This document shows positions 20,271-33,210 of a stretch of 64,000 nt of DNA, piece by piece. The notes beneath the pieces are model-generated. The model was given only the letters and a program-made list of their open reading frames with translations, was not told the origin of the DNA and did no database searches. Location of the stretch: contig OZ022502.1 of the NCBI GenBank assembly GCA_963989385.1, positions 54,491,454-54,555,453 on the forward strand. The letters are read 5' to 3'. This stretch comes from Ctena decussata. Taxonomy: Eukaryota; Mollusca; Bivalvia; Lucinida; Lucinidae. The translations under genes and the position numbers were made by a program. How positions within the stretch are numbered: the first letter of the stretch is position 1; each line of letters starts with the position of its first letter.

Positions 20271-22625
20271 TAGCTCACCTGAGCCTTTAGGTCATTCTTT
20301 GACCTTTGTTCAAGGACACTGAAATTTTGTCTCCTGTCAACATTTTCAAATTCCTCTGAAACAACTGAGCCGATTGAAGCCATATTTTATATGGAGCCTA
20401 CATAAGTCAGGGGAAGGAAAGTTAGTTCGGGGTATCTGGGTCTCATGACCAAGATGGCTGCCACGTCCATATATGGTAAAAACCCTTCAAAAATCCTCTT
20501 CTCCAGAACCTAAAGGCCGATGATCTTGAAACCTGGTAGGTAGCATTGGGCATTTGAGCCCATCATAGTTTATGCTAGTGATGACCGTATGTTGTCCTTG
20601 ACCTAATTTACGACAGTATGGGAAAATGCTTAATCAGTGGATTGCTCAGAAACTATTTAAGTCTCGGGTATAATATTTGGTATATATGTTTAACTAAATG
20701 ACCAGATAAAGAAATTATGTTGCTTAAGGTCAAGGTCATTTTTTGACCGTTGTTCAAGGACACTGAAATTCTGTCTCCGGTCAATGTTTTCAAACATCTT
20801 CTCCTCTGAAGACTAAGGGCCGATTGAGGCCATATTTCACATGGTGCTTCAGTGGGCCAAAGGAACAAAAGTTTGTTCGGGGTATCTGGGTCTCGTGACT
20901 AAGATGGCCACCACGCCCATATATGGTAAAACCCCTTCAAAAAGCTTCTTGGTCCTGGGTTCGAAACCCGGTCTGGCCACATACTTTCGTTTCTCCTTCC
21001 GCTTATTCAAGAAGGACAGTTGTCAGTTACTGGCGAAAGTATGTGCACTTAGTACTGGTTAACCGCTTAGGAGGTCTAAGCCTGCCCAGGAATAGTGTGG
21101 TTAGGTTGACTGAATGTCCCGACATGACCATACCTGTTTACCGAGGACGTTAAGCATCAAATCAATCAATCAAAAAGCTTCTTCTCAAGAACCAAAGACC
21201 TAATGCCCTTGGTTTAAACAATATTTTATTCAAAGATTTTATACATACATATGAATAATACAGTGAAGCAATACAGGATCTGACAGTAAGCGCAATGCTT
21301 ATAAGTAAGTCATCTTCTGATACCCTTGTGGCTTGGTAGGTAGCATAAAGACTCAGGTCCATCATAATTTGTACAAATCAGGACTGTGCACTGACCTTGA
21401 CCTAAGTAATGGCACAGTCAATTTTGGTAAGTTATGCTTTTGTATGGGAAAATACTGAAATAGTGGATTTTTCAGAAACTATTCAAGTCTAAGGTATAAT
21501 ATTTGGTATATATGGTTAAATTAATGAGCAAATGAAGATATTATGTTGCCTAAGGTCAAGGTCATTCTTTGACCTTTGTTCAAGGTCAATGCGATTCTGT
21601 TTCCCGTCAACATTTTCAAACATCTCTGAAGCCACTAGGCTGATTGAAGCCATATTTTATATGGAGTTTCACTAGTTCAAAGAAATCAAAGGGTTCAGAT
21701 GGTCTTGGTCACATGACTAAAATGGCCCCCATGGCCATATATGGTAAAAACCCTTCAAATATTTTCTTTAGAACCGAAAGGCATATGACCTTGAAACTTG
21801 GTATGTAGCATTGGGGACTCAGGCCCATCATAATTTATACAAATCATGACGGTGCATCGACTTTGACCAAATTTATGGCAAGGTCAATTTTGATGTGTGA
21901 TGCTTTTATATTGGAAAATGCTCAAACTGTAGATTTCTGAGAAACAATTTTTAAGTCTTAGTATATATTGTTAACTTAATGAGCAAATGAAGATATTATT
22001 TTGCTAAAGGTCAAGGTCATTCTTTGACCTTTGTTCAAGGTCACTGCTATTCTGTCGCCTGTCAACATGTTCAAACATCTTCTATGATGCCACTAGGCTG
22101 TTTGAAGCTATATTTCATATGGAACTTCACTGAGTCAAAGGAACCAAAGTTTGTTCAGATGGTCATAGGCCCACGACCAAGATAGCCGCCATGCCCATAT
22201 ATGGTAAAAACCCTTCAAAATCATCTACTCCAGAACCAAAGGCCCAGTGACCTTGTGGCATGGTATGTAGCACTGGGGACTCGGGGCCCATCATAATTTG
22301 TACAAATCATGACAGTGCATAAACCTTGACCTATTTTATGGCAAGATCAACTTTGGTACGTTATGCTTTTATATGGCAAAATGCTTAAACAGCTGATTTC
22401 ATGGAAACTTTTTCAGGTATAATAATTGGAAAATATGGTTAACTAAATGAATACATGAAGACATAAGGTCGGTCATCAAAGGTCAAGGTCGTTTTTGAAC
22501 TTTGCTCAAGGTCACTGAGATTTTGAAATTCAAATGGTTTCAAATTTGTAACAAATGAGCAAAATGACAAATTGTGTCTGTTGACAGAAGGTGTCAGGTG
22601 AGCTACAGGACCATTGGTCCTCTGG
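20271..22625 (-). mobile_element. Hairpin-ended element, reversed, core of ~455-bp units
   Basis: Read on the - strand it starts CCAGAGGACCAATGGTCCTG (hairpin 22607-22621), then AGCTCACCTG, and ends CTCAGGTGAGCTAAAAAA at 20271. The core is about four copies of a ~455-bp unit with phrases AAGGTCAAGGTCATTCTTTG, CCATATATGGTAAAAACCCT and ATTGAAGCCATATTTTATAT. A SINE (20951-21171) and a second ~130-bp piece are inserted in it. Non-coding. Confidence 0.85.
20951..21171 (+). mobile_element. SINE with (ATCA)n tail and 12-bp target-site duplication, 5'-truncated
   Basis: Flanked by AAAAAGCTTCTT at 20939-20950 and 21172-21183. Begins at a tRNA-like box B (GGGTTCGAAACCCGG); ends GGACGTTAAGCATCAAATCA with ATCA repeats. 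Truncation at box B and exact duplications show a LINE-driven insertion into the repeat unit. Confidence 0.88.
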
Positions 22626-22639
22626 TTATTGTATTTTGC

Positions 22640-23440
22640 ATAGAAATTCCTGTAAGCAAACAATGCTGACCCTGATCAGATGCTGCGTTCCACAGCATCT
22701 GATGTTTGCATATATCGGATCATAAATATTGTTTTCATTAGCTATGTATATTCCAATGGGAGCTGTAGATTACTTGCTAAAATAGTGTCTTGCTTGATAC
22801 TGATTGGTTCATATATAATGTTGCAGTTAACTTTGTAGATTTTGTCGGGAATTTGTTAGATATCAATCTTAAGTATTGTTAGATGAGTTCACTATGTACC
22901 TTTGGTTGAGGGCTAGTTAGATATCAATCTTAATAATTGTCTTGTGAGATAGGTTTCACTATGTACATGTGGTTGGGAGCTTGCTAGATTACAATCTTAA
23001 TTATTGTCTTGTTAGATAAGTTCACTCTGTCCTTTTGGTTGGGAGCTTGTTAGATTACAGTCTTAATTTTTGTCATGTTAGATACTGATTGGTTCATATA
23101 TTTTGTATGTTTTATAAGTTCACTATGTACATTTGGTTGGGAGCTTGTTCAGCTGCAATGTTTATTATTGTCTTGTTAGATACTGATTGGTTCATATATT
23201 TTGTTTCAGTTCACTTTGTACATTAAGATGGGAGCTTGTTAGATTACTTGCTAAAATATTATCTTGTTAGAAACTGATTGGTTCATAATATTGTTTCAGT
23301 TCACTGTCTACATTTAAATAAGAGCTTATTAGATTACTTGTTGAAACATTGTTTTGATAGATAGTGATTAGTTCATAAACATTGATTCAGTTCACTATGT
23401 ACATTAGGTTTCAGTTTGTTACATTTAGCTCAAGAAATTT
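22640..23440. repeat. Degenerate tandem array, right part
   Basis: At least seven imperfect units with TTGGTTGGGAGCTTGTTAGA, TTACAGTCTTAATTATTGTC-type phrases, and GATACTGATTGGTTCATATA. Unit length varies from about 70 to 125 bp. Confidence 0.75.
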
Positions 23441-24249
23441 GCTTCCAAGAATCATCTAGCTGATTCACTGAATTTCTTTATCTTAATCAAGTACTCATGA
23501 TTCTTTATAAATAAAGTAAATGCATTGAAAAGCTGTATTTGTGTCAGAAGTAATTATACAGAGTCAAACTGCAGAGGAAGGACAAACATATAGCTTGTGA
23601 CTCACAGAGGAAGCTGATTGCTTGAGATTTCAACAGTTAATATAAAAAGTTACTCTGGGAAGCCCACACTCATAAAGCACAGCCTATCCTGAGCATGAAT
23701 GCCCAGCCCAACTAAAGGACTTTTTTTTTCTCACTTAAATTTGCTGTTCTGAGTTCAGAGCTAGTAAAGGTTTTCTTTAAATGAAACTTTAGATGAAATA
23801 ACTGTCATCTAGTTTTTTTTTTCATTTTAAGAAGAACTAATTCTAGACAGATTTATTATTGATTTGAACTATTTTTTGGTAACCCAATCTTTGACAGACT
23901 GCTTGCTTATAATTACAAAATTACAGTATGTTTTCCTATAGCTTTTGTTGCCAGGCTATTACACAGGGTTACTGATGAGGCTTTATTAGCCAAAATTTAG
24001 TTGTTTTCTTAGGAATGTTTTCATTGTTCTTAGAGGAACTCATTTATGATTTTTATTAACAATAACTGAAAACTGTCTTAGTCATTTGTTGCGTGAAAGC
24101 ACATAATGAAAGGTTTCAAATCTGCTTTAGCTTGGCATTTGAGAGATTCTCCAGTTAATCAATCCTTAATGAAGTTGCATCAGTTATGTGGCTTATGACC
24201 AGAGTTTAGAGCGCTAAAAGTAAGTGACTTACATGTATAACAACAGCAA
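23441..24249. other. Intergenic, nothing recognised
   Basis: No reading frame or repeat of note apart from a small CAACAG/CAACAA run at the right end. Confidence 0.4.
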
Positions 24250-25059
24250 CAACAAGAATTCCGCAGAACGCTATGTCCCACCTGCTTTGCACCTTCACTT
24301 GAAGAACTTGATAAAATTGTCATTTTGAAACATATTTGGTCAAAATCCATTCAGTAGTTTATGAGATATTATCGTTCATCTTGGAAGGTCAGTTTGAAAA
24401 AAATCATGAAACAGCTTCATGCAAGGATCATTTTGATACACATTTAGTCCAGTTCCATTCAGGGGCTCTTGAGATACTGTCATTTTCATTTTCATATTTT
24501 TCTGTTTTTAGTAACGGTGACTGGCGGCCATCTTGAATGGTCTCCATTCGCTTAAATTTCAAAGAACTCCATTTAAGGACCATTTTGACTAAATTTGACC
24601 TAAATCTGTTCCAGTTTTTTTTATGAGATATTGGCGTTTTTGCAAACTCGGACTCGTAAACAGAAAGTAGGTCACTGTGACCTAATTCCTCTACAGATTT
24701 TTTTCATTTTGATAATTTTTAAAACCAAGGTCCTATAAATGCTCCACAAAAAATTTCAACCAAATATACCAAGTGGTCCTGGAGAAAAAAGTGATTTTAT
24801 CGTTTTTGCTATTTTTAGTAACAGCTGCCATCTTGGATTCTGAACCAAGCTGAATTTTGTCATTAAGAAGCCCTGCAGTCTGGTCATGCAGCATGTGAAA
24901 TTTCATAACCATCAGTGCAGTGGTTTCAGAGAAAAAGTAATTTTAATGACTTAAAATTAAGGGTCGACGTAAAGGTGAACGGACGGATGGATGGACGGAC
25001 GAACGGACGGAAAACCAGACGCCTATATCACACCTTGCTAAAGCAGGTGCGACAAAAAG
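24250..25059 (+). mobile_element. Hairpin-ended tandem-repeat element
   Basis: Starts ACAAGAATTCCGCAGAACGC, then motif CACCTGCTTTGCACC (from 24279). The core has phrases AGTAGTTTATGAGATATT and GGTCCTGGAGAAAAAAGTG and the words GCCATCTTG. A GGAC tract (24979-25012) follows. Ends CACCTTGCTAAAGCAGGTG (25030-25049), the complement of the first motif. No protein. Confidence 0.75.
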
Positions 25060-25322
25060 AAGAAATTACTGTTAAGTATCAACATCAGCTACTGTCTGTC
25101 TGTTGTTGTTTCTCCCCAAGCTTTCTTCAGAGACCATAGTATTACATTTGAATAATTTTTCTCTACAAACAAATGGCCATGAAGCCATGAGGCAGATTGG
25201 TCTCTGCACAGAAAACACAAAGCTGGTTTCATACCTGACCTAGTAGACTGACCTTTGTATATACATATGTATATTTGTTTTAAAAGAATTTTAGTCTCTT
25301 TGACAATCAACATTCAATTTTT

Positions 25323-26502
25323 ATCCCCCGACCAGGGGGATATAGCGATGAGCCTGGCGTCCGTCCGTAAACATTTCTTGTCCACTCTATATCTTGAATA
25401 CCCTTTGGAATATTTTCATGATACTTCACAGTTATGTAGAACAGGTCATGACGATGTGTCGCGTATAAGAATGGTAACTCTTGCTATTGTACTTTTTGAG
25501 TTATTTCCCCTTTGGTGATTTTTTTTGGCAGATTCGTGTCCGCTCTGTAACTTGAATACCCTTTGGAATATTTTCATGATACTTCACAGATATGTAGAAC
25601 AGGTCATGACGATGTGTCGCGAACAAGAATGACAACTCTTGCTTTCTTACTTTTTGAGTTATTTCCCCTTGATGGTTTTAGGTGTGATTTTGTGTCCGCT
25701 CTATAACTTGAATACCTTTTAGAATATTTTCATGATACTTCACAGATATGTAGAACAGGTCATGACAATGTGTCGCGAACAAGAATGACAACTCTTGTTT
25801 TCTTACTTTTTGAGTATCCCCTTTGATGATTTTAGGTTTCCGCTCCATAGCTTGAATACCTTTTGAAATATTTTCATAATACTTCACAGATATGAAGAAC
25901 AGGTCATGACGATTTGTCTCATACATGAATGAGAACTCTTGCATTCATACTTCGTGAGCTATTTACCTTTGGTATTTTGATCCGCTGTTTGAGTCTCTGC
26001 TCCATATCTGCATAACCCTGGCCTGCTCCACAATTTTAACAACCTGATACCTTTTAGAATATTGATGAACATTCTGTGATATCTTATCAGTGTTCCTAAC
26101 TCTCTCTGACCCCTCCACATTCCCCCCCACCACACACACACACACACACACACCCCACCCGACCAAAAAAAATTTTTTTCTCTCCAGATTTGGATTCTCT
26201 GTCTAAATTCACTTACTAGAGAGCTCAAAATTAGGTTTGTAGGGCTTGAAGTTTAGAAGTTATTCACAACTTTTGAAAGTTTAATGTATCATATGCTATA
26301 TATTTATGTATATGGCAGCTGTTTGAGATATTACTTCTTTTTAGCAGTCAAGCATACTATTTAGTCGGAGTGTTAGATAATCATGCATCTGTTAAACAGT
26401 TAATGTCAATCAGAAGCATAAAAGAATGACAATATATTACTTATATGTGTTTTGAAGTGCACCCTTTTTACCAAGGCCCATGGGGGTCTTCGGTCGGGGG
26501 AT
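25323..26502 (-). mobile_element. Hairpin-ended tandem-repeat element, reversed
   Basis: On the - strand it starts ATCCCCCGACCGAAGACCCC and ends CCCCCTGGTCGGGGGATAAA. Five degenerate ~130-150-bp units contain CTTGAATACC, ATTTTCATGATACTTCACAG and ATGTAGAACAGGTCATGACG. A short GGACGGACG tract lies just inside the end, as in the other members. A CA microsatellite (about 26130-26153) sits in the core. Confidence 0.8.
26130..26153 (+). repeat. CA microsatellite
   Basis: About eleven CA repeats within the 25323-26502 element. Confidence 0.9.
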
Positions 26503-27739
26503 TTGCAATCTCCTTTGATGGCTATTTTTTATCAGTATCTGGAGATCCATGTACTTACATTTTAATGACAAATTCTATCTCTTTCAGATGGCTTACTTAC
26601 ACATAAAGAACTGTCCTGTTACATATAAAGAACTGTCTTTTGTCTTGGGGCCTAAATTATAACCAGCTGATTTTCAGACTGACATGAACATATAACTCAT
26701 CAGCAGTTTGTGGGAAAGTGGTTTCGCAATCATGGGAAATGATGTCATTTACTATAGTTATTCTTAACTGGCAAAAACTAACATAAGGCTAAAATACTGT
26801 ATAGAATCTGTCATTTCAATGTTTCTCAACTATTTGATTTCCTAATTGTAACAAGGCATTTTTAATGACTGATTCTATCTGTCATTCAAAGCTGTCACAA
26901 GCATATTTTGGTAGGTGACTTTCACAGTTGTATTCTTCCGCTCAGAAATAAAGCAATCGTAAGTTTGTTTCCCTAAAAAACGTCTGGAATTGAAAATAAG
27001 TTTTGTACAAAGTTAAATGAGAACTTATATAACGTATTTTTATGCAGGAATAGTTATTTATGTAGTTCTGTAAAATGATATGACATCAGCAGTCAAAAAA
27101 TACAACGAATACAAACTGAATATTAAAAATCAATCCGCCAATTATCGTATTCGCCCCCTTTAAGCGCATCTGTCTCTTTAAGCCCCCTCATACTTTATCA
27201 AGTAAAATAAATTAGCTGCAGCTGAAAAAACTGTTTAACAGTTGTAAACTTGCCTAAAACAGTATTCCAAGCATGTCAATCATTGCAGAGAGTGAAATGT
27301 AAAAGAAATTCTGTAGGTTTATCCACATCTCTCGCAGGTATTATAATACTGGGCATCATACGGCAATTGTGTGTTTAATGGTGGCTATTTATAGAACTGT
27401 CATGTTGTAAACAATGGAGTGGACACCCTCGTGGTCCAAAGGTAATGCGATATACCGCAAACAGAGAACGCTTAAAAGCCAGTGAAAAGCAGTAACTGTT
27501 GTCATAATTCAGAAATTTCTTTGCGTTCAAGAGATAGAATTTTGGCAGGAGCATGAAGTGATTTGAGCTGGACCAGAGACAAGCAACAGGGCTGAAGTTT
27601 GAAAATATATTAAGCCGATGTAGCATGACTTTATTCTGATAGAATCTGTCATTTTATGGCTATTGGCCCTTTGATTCATATAGTACTTAAGTGACACTAT
27701 TGCACAAAAACCATTATCACAAAAAACAACAACAAAAAA
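26503..27739. other. Intergenic, nothing recognised
   Basis: AT-rich DNA. A small tandem echo, ACATAAAGAACTGTC / ACATATAAAGAACTGTC, lies at about 26600-26640. The 83-codon frame at 27375-27626 (- strand) resembles nothing known. Confidence 0.4.
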
Positions 27740-30700
27740 ACTAGAAAATGTGTTTATGAAACACTATGCCCCCAACCATATGCTTGCCTCTAAAGAAGGT
27801 TCATCCAATAATGCTTGTACCTTTGTACCATAGGCTTCAATGCACTACGTCGAAAAAGGGGCTTAACTCAGTCAAAAATTCACGATTTTTTTTCAAAAGC
27901 TAATCAGATCATCTACACCTTGAGCAATATCTTCCTGCGAAAAATTATGATCCTAGCATCAGGGGTTCTCCAGATATTTTGTTCACAAGGTTCCATAGGC
28001 TAACAATGCATTAAGTTGAAAAAGGGGCATAACTCAATCATAAATTCACAATTATTTTTCAAAAGTCAATCAGGTCATCTACACGTTAGGCAGTATCTTC
28101 CTGCAAAAAATCATGCTCCTAGCATCAGGGGTTCTTGAGATATTTTGTTCACAAGGTTCCATAGGCTTACAATGCACTAAGTCGAAAAAGGGGCATAACT
28201 CGGTCAACAATTCACGATTTATTTTCAAAAGTTAATCAGGTCATCTACACCTTGGGCAAAGTCTTCCTGCAAAATTACATGATCCTAGCATCAGGGGTTC
28301 TTGAGATATTTTGTTCACAAGGTTCCATAGACTAAGTTGAAAAAGGGGCATAACTCTGTAAATACATGACCGGGGAAAAAAAGAAACAAGAGGGCCATGG
28401 TGGCCCTGAATCGCTCACCTGAGCATTAATCAGTTCACTGGCTCTGGTGAAGATTTATAAGAGTTTTTACCATACTAACATTTGACCTAGTTTTTGACCC
28501 GACATGACCCAGTTTCAAACTTGGCCTGGATATTGTAAGAATAAACATTCTGACACAGTTTCATTGAGATTGGATCAAAACTGTGCCCTCTGGAGCGTAT
28601 ACAAGGTCGTTCTTATATTTGACCTAGTGACCAAGTTTTTGACCCGACACGACCCAGTTTCAAACTTTACCTAGATTTCATTAAGATAAACATTCTGACA
28701 GAGTTTCATGAAGATTCGATCAAAACTGTGCCCTCTAGGGTGTACACAAAGTTTTTCTAAGATTTGACCTTGAGCCGACGTGACTCAGTTTCATAGGGGG
28801 GCTTAGATATATGGACAATAAACATTTTGACATAGTTTCATGAAGATTGGATCAAAACTATGCCTTCTAGTGCTTACACAACGTTTTTCTAAGATTTGAC
28901 CTAGTGACCTAGTTTATGACTCGACATGACCTACTTTCAAACTTGGCCGAGAATTTATGGAGATAAACATTCTGGCAAAGTTTCATAAAGATTAGATCAA
29001 AACTGTGTCCTCTAGAGCATTCACAAGGTTTTTCTATGATTTGACCTAGTGACCTAGTTTTCGACCCGACATAACCCAGTTTCAAACTTGTCCTACATAT
29101 TATGAGGATAAACATTCTGACTAAGTTTCATGAACTTTGAATCAAAACTGTGCCTTCTAGAGCGCACACAAGGTTTTTCTAAGATTTGACCTAGTGACCT
29201 AGTTTATGACTCGACATGACCCAGTTTCGAACTTGGCCTAGAGTTTATGGAGATAAACATTCTGACAATGTTTCATAAAGATTGGATCAAAACTGTGTCA
29301 TCTAGAGCGTACACAAGGTTTTTCTAAGATTTGACCTAGTGTCCTAGTTTTTGACCCGACGTGACCCAGTTTCGAACTTGTTCTAGATTTTAAAAAAAAC
29401 AAAAACATTCTGACAAAGATTCATGAACTTTGGATGAAAACTGTGCCTTCTAGAGCGTACACAAGGTTTTTCTAAGATTTGACCTAGTGACCTAGTTTAT
29501 GATTCAACATGACCCAGTTTCGAACTTGGCCTAGAATTTATGGAGATAAACATTCTGACAATGTTTCATAAAGATTGGATCAAAACTGTGTCCTCTAGAG
29601 CGTACACAAGGTTTTTCTAAGATTTGACCTAGTGACCTAGTTTTTGACCCGACGTGACGCAGTTTCGAACTTGTTCTAGATATTATGAGGATAAACATTC
29701 TGACAAAGTTTCATGAACTTTGGATGAAAACTGTGCCTTCTAGAGCGTACACAAGGTTTTTCTAAGATTTGACCTAGTGACCAAGTTTTTGACCCGACAT
29801 GACCCAGTTTCAAACTTATCCTACATTTCATGAGGATAAACATTCTGACAAAGTTTCATGAACTTTGGATCAAAACTGTGTCCTCTAGAGCGTACACAAG
29901 GTTTTTCTATGATTTGACCTAGTGACCTTGTTTTTGACCCAACATGGCCTACTTTCAAACTTGGCCGAGAGTTTAATGGGAGTAAATATTCTGACAAAGT
30001 TTCATGAAGATTAGATCAAAACTGTGTCCTCTAGAGCGTACACAAGGTTTTTCTATGATTTGACCTAGTGACCTAGTTTTTGACCCGACATGACCCAGTT
30101 TCAAACTTGTCCTACATATTATAAGGATAAACATTGTGACAAAGTTTCATGAACTTTGGATCAAAACTGTGCCTTCTAGAGCGTACACAAGGCTTTTCTA
30201 AGATTTGACCTAGTGACCTTGTTTTTGACCCAACAAGACCAAGTTTCAAACTTGGCCTAGAGTTTATAGAAATAAACATTCTGACAATGTTTCATAAAGA
30301 TTGGATCAAAACTGTGTCCTCTAGAGCATACACAAGGTTTTTTTCTATGATTTGACCTAGTGACCTAGTTTTTGACCCGACGTGACCCAGTTTCAAATTT
30401 ATCCTAGATATAAGGATAAACTTTCTGATTAAGTTTCATGAACTTTGGATCAAAACTGTGCCTTCTAGAGCGTACACAAGGTTTTTCTTAAATTTGACCT
30501 AGTGACCTAGTTTTTGACCCGACATGACCCAGTTTCAAACTTGGCCTAGAGTTTATGGAGATAAACATTCTGACAAAGTTTCATAAAGGTTGGATCAAAA
30601 CTGTGTCCTCTAGAGCGTACACAAGGTTTTTCTATGATTTGACCTAGTGACCAAGTTTTAGACCTGACGTGACTCAGTTTTGTCCTTGTCCTAGATACTA

Positions 30701-31527
30701 TGAGGATAAACATTCTGACAAAGTTTCATGATTTTTGGATGAAAACTGTGCCCTCTAGAGCGTACACAAGGTTTTTCTAAGATTTGACCTAGTGACCTAG
30801 TTTTTGACCCGACATGACCCAGTTTCGAACTTGGCCTAGATTTTATGGAGATAAACATTCTGACAAAGTTTCATAAAGATTGGATCAAAACTGTGCCTTC
30901 TAGAGCGCACACAATGTTTTTCTATGATTTGACCTAGTGAACTAGTTTTAGACCCGACGTGACCCAGTTTCGAACTTGTCCTAGATACTATGAGGATAAA
31001 CATTCTGACAAAGTTTCATGAACTTTGGATGAAAACTGTGCCCTCTAGAGCGTACACAAGGTTTTTCTAAGATTTGACCTAGTGACCTAGTTTTTGACCC
31101 GACATGACCCAGTTTCGAACTTGGCCTAGATTTTATAAAGACTAACATTCTGACAAAGTTTCATAAAGATTGGATCGAAACTGTGCCCGCTAGAGTGTAC
31201 ACAAGCAAAAGTTGACGGACGCCCGTCCGGACATCCGGACGTCCGGACGTACGACGGACGACGGACATCAGGGTATCCCAAAAGCTCACCCTGAGCACTT
31301 CGTGCTCAGGTGAGCTAAAAATACGGGTCTGCTTATTTGTCATGTACATGCCACATATAAAATTTCAAGATCCTAGCATAAGCCGTTCTTGAGTTTCTCA
31401 CCTGCCAAAAAGCGTTACGGACGGACAGACGGACGGACGGACAGACGGATTCACGGACGGACGGACGGACGGACAGGCCCAAACCAATATGCCCCCTCAA
31501 CTTCTCCGAAGTTGGGGGCATAAAAAA
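27740..31527 (+). mobile_element. Outer hairpin-ended element, split by a nested insertion
   Basis: Starts ACTAGAAAATGTGTTTATGA with hairpin GTGTTT-ATG-AAACAC (27750-27764) and motif TATGCCCCCAAC (27765-27776). Core: about three ~165-bp units (AAAAAGGGGCATAACTC, ATCCTAGCATCAGGGGTTCT). Resumes after 31321 with ATCCTAGCATAAGCCGTTCT, a GGAC/GACG tract (31416-31475), and the terminal hairpin CCCCCTCAACTTC-TCC-GAAGTTGGGGG (31492-31518) followed by CATAAAAAAG. The element at 28386-31321 is inserted within it. Confidence 0.85.
28386..31321 (+). mobile_element. Inner hairpin-ended element with ~19 copies of a 145-bp unit
   Basis: Starts ACAAGAGGGCCATGGTGGCC (hairpin 28391-28407), then CGCTCACCTGAGC. 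Core units average 145-150 bp with TTTGACCTAGTGACCTAGTT, TTTGACCCGACATGACCCAG, ATAAACATTCTGACAAAGTT and AACTGTGCCTTCTAGAGCGT. A GGAC-rich tract follows (31211-31266). The terminal hairpin is AGCTCACCCTGAGCAC-TTC-GTGCTCAGGTGAGCT (31283-31316), then AAAAAT. The frame 31333-31701 on the other strand, rich in SVRPSVR, is an artefact of the neighbouring GGAC tract. Confidence 0.92.
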
Positions 31528-33082
31528 GAAAAAAAGAAAAGAAAGAAAATTCCGGCTATATACTTTGAGCAATGTTGAGACCTCTGTCTTATTTCTATAC
31601 CCGACAATATACCCGCATATGCAAATCTTAAAAAACAACAAAAACAAAACAAAACACAAAAGTGGGTCGGAGCTGCTCACCAAGCCCAGGTCTGAATCCA
31701 TGTAATAATCAGTCTAAATCTTCTAATGCCAGTTGAGCTGTTTGACAAATATAGTTGAAAGGGACCTTTGTTTTCACACAGAATTGTTATATATATACTG
31801 GAAAGATATTTCAACCATGAGTCTTCAGTAAGGAATAGCACCTTTACTAAAGCATGCAGTTTAGTTTAATTTTAGCAACAATGGCATTCTAAGATGGTGG
31901 ATTTCCAATACATACTTGATAGTTTTCTCCACTATGCCTAGTCTATATAGAAAATTCCAATATCATATGATTTCAGTGAAAACATCGTCTTAAGTAGTAT
32001 TGATGAGCAAAACATACTACTGCTTACAATATATACTCATTGAAAATGTTAAAAGGTATCATTTTCTTCTATTATGAAAAATAAGCTAACAACAATTTTC
32101 ATTTCCTTTAGCTGGCTGATAGTGTTAATTTCAAGATACAAGTTTGCTTCATGTCACAAAAAGCAATTCACAGTGGCCAATCACTCCAAAACATGATAGA
32201 AGGAAGCATGATCAATTTTTTAACACTTAAATTGCCAAAAATAAAATAAAGTGTAGTGTAGATCCAGATCTATGCTGTTTGTAAATTGCTCTATTTTAAT
32301 TTTTGGCACTGTAAGTGTTCAGAAGGTACTCCAATATATTATATATATTTACAAAATAAGGATGTATAAGTCTTTCCAGCTACACATAGATTATCTACAT
32401 ACCATGTTTTCTCTAACAATTGTTTCCCCCGAATAAGAGCTGGTTAGAGATTCAGCCTTGTTACTACCACTTTCAGCCAATTTTAGTATGCTGTTTTTAG
32501 GCCTCAAGTTTCAGTTCTGATAAAAATTTTGTTGCCTATAACCTGTATGCTTAAAATATAGTAAATGTATATTTGTCTCCAAATGACAAACTGTATTCGC
32601 CAGGAAATAACACCGTTTTTTCTAAAATTGTTCTCTAAAGCCATTTATATTTCATTTCAAATTCTGTATATATCAGGATCAATTTGTTCAAAACTAATAA
32701 TATTTGTGAGTAAATGGGACATCACATTTTCAAATGCAGTGTATGCAAAAATATTGCCATTTTATTTTTGTTGAAATACTAACACACTAAATTACAAGAC
32801 TCAACGAATCATTCATTAACAACTTCTTTATAGTAACAATGCTTTGAACAAATAGGCCCAAGTATATGAACTGAGAAGACAATTGTTCTTGAGAAAAACA
32901 ACCAAGGGGCTTTCAACAGGGAGGTGCCTATGTTAAAGAAAATATGATATGCTCTGACAAGATTTATGGATACACCGCTATTTTTCCCCACCATTTTTAC
33001 AAAGGCGAACAACTTGTGTGGCCTTCTGTTTGCTACCCAGGTTGATGGAGCCCTTCCAAAATGAGGTACACCATTAAAACAA
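31528..33082. other. Intergenic, nothing recognised
   Basis: AT-rich, with scattered A and T runs. No repeat or gene supported. Confidence 0.4.
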
Positions 33083-33210
33083 AGAAGTTATTCCTAGAGA
33101 AGCAAGTTCTTTTTTTCAAGAGTTGACTCACATTAGGAAGGGCAGCAAAAATGAAAATTGCAGAATTGCTCACTCTCAGTGTGTATCCATTTACCTTAAT
33201 TTCTTTTTGT
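33083..33210. repeat. Dispersed repeat, copy 6 (intergenic)
   Basis: TTATTCCTAGAGAAGCAAGT, TTCAAGAGTTGACTCACATT, GGAAGGGCAGCAAAAATGAA and GTGTATCCATTTACC, matching the order seen in DHX33 intron copies. Confidence 0.5.

Noticed and set aside
28386..31321. CRISPR-like array of regular repeats
   Set aside because: Units are ~145 bp, degenerate, without constant spacers, in an animal nuclear genome; it is a tandem-repeat element.
31333..31701. 122-codon frame on the - strand rich in SVRPSVCPSVR
   Set aside because: Produced by the GGAC microsatellites at the end of a repeat element; typical spurious translation.
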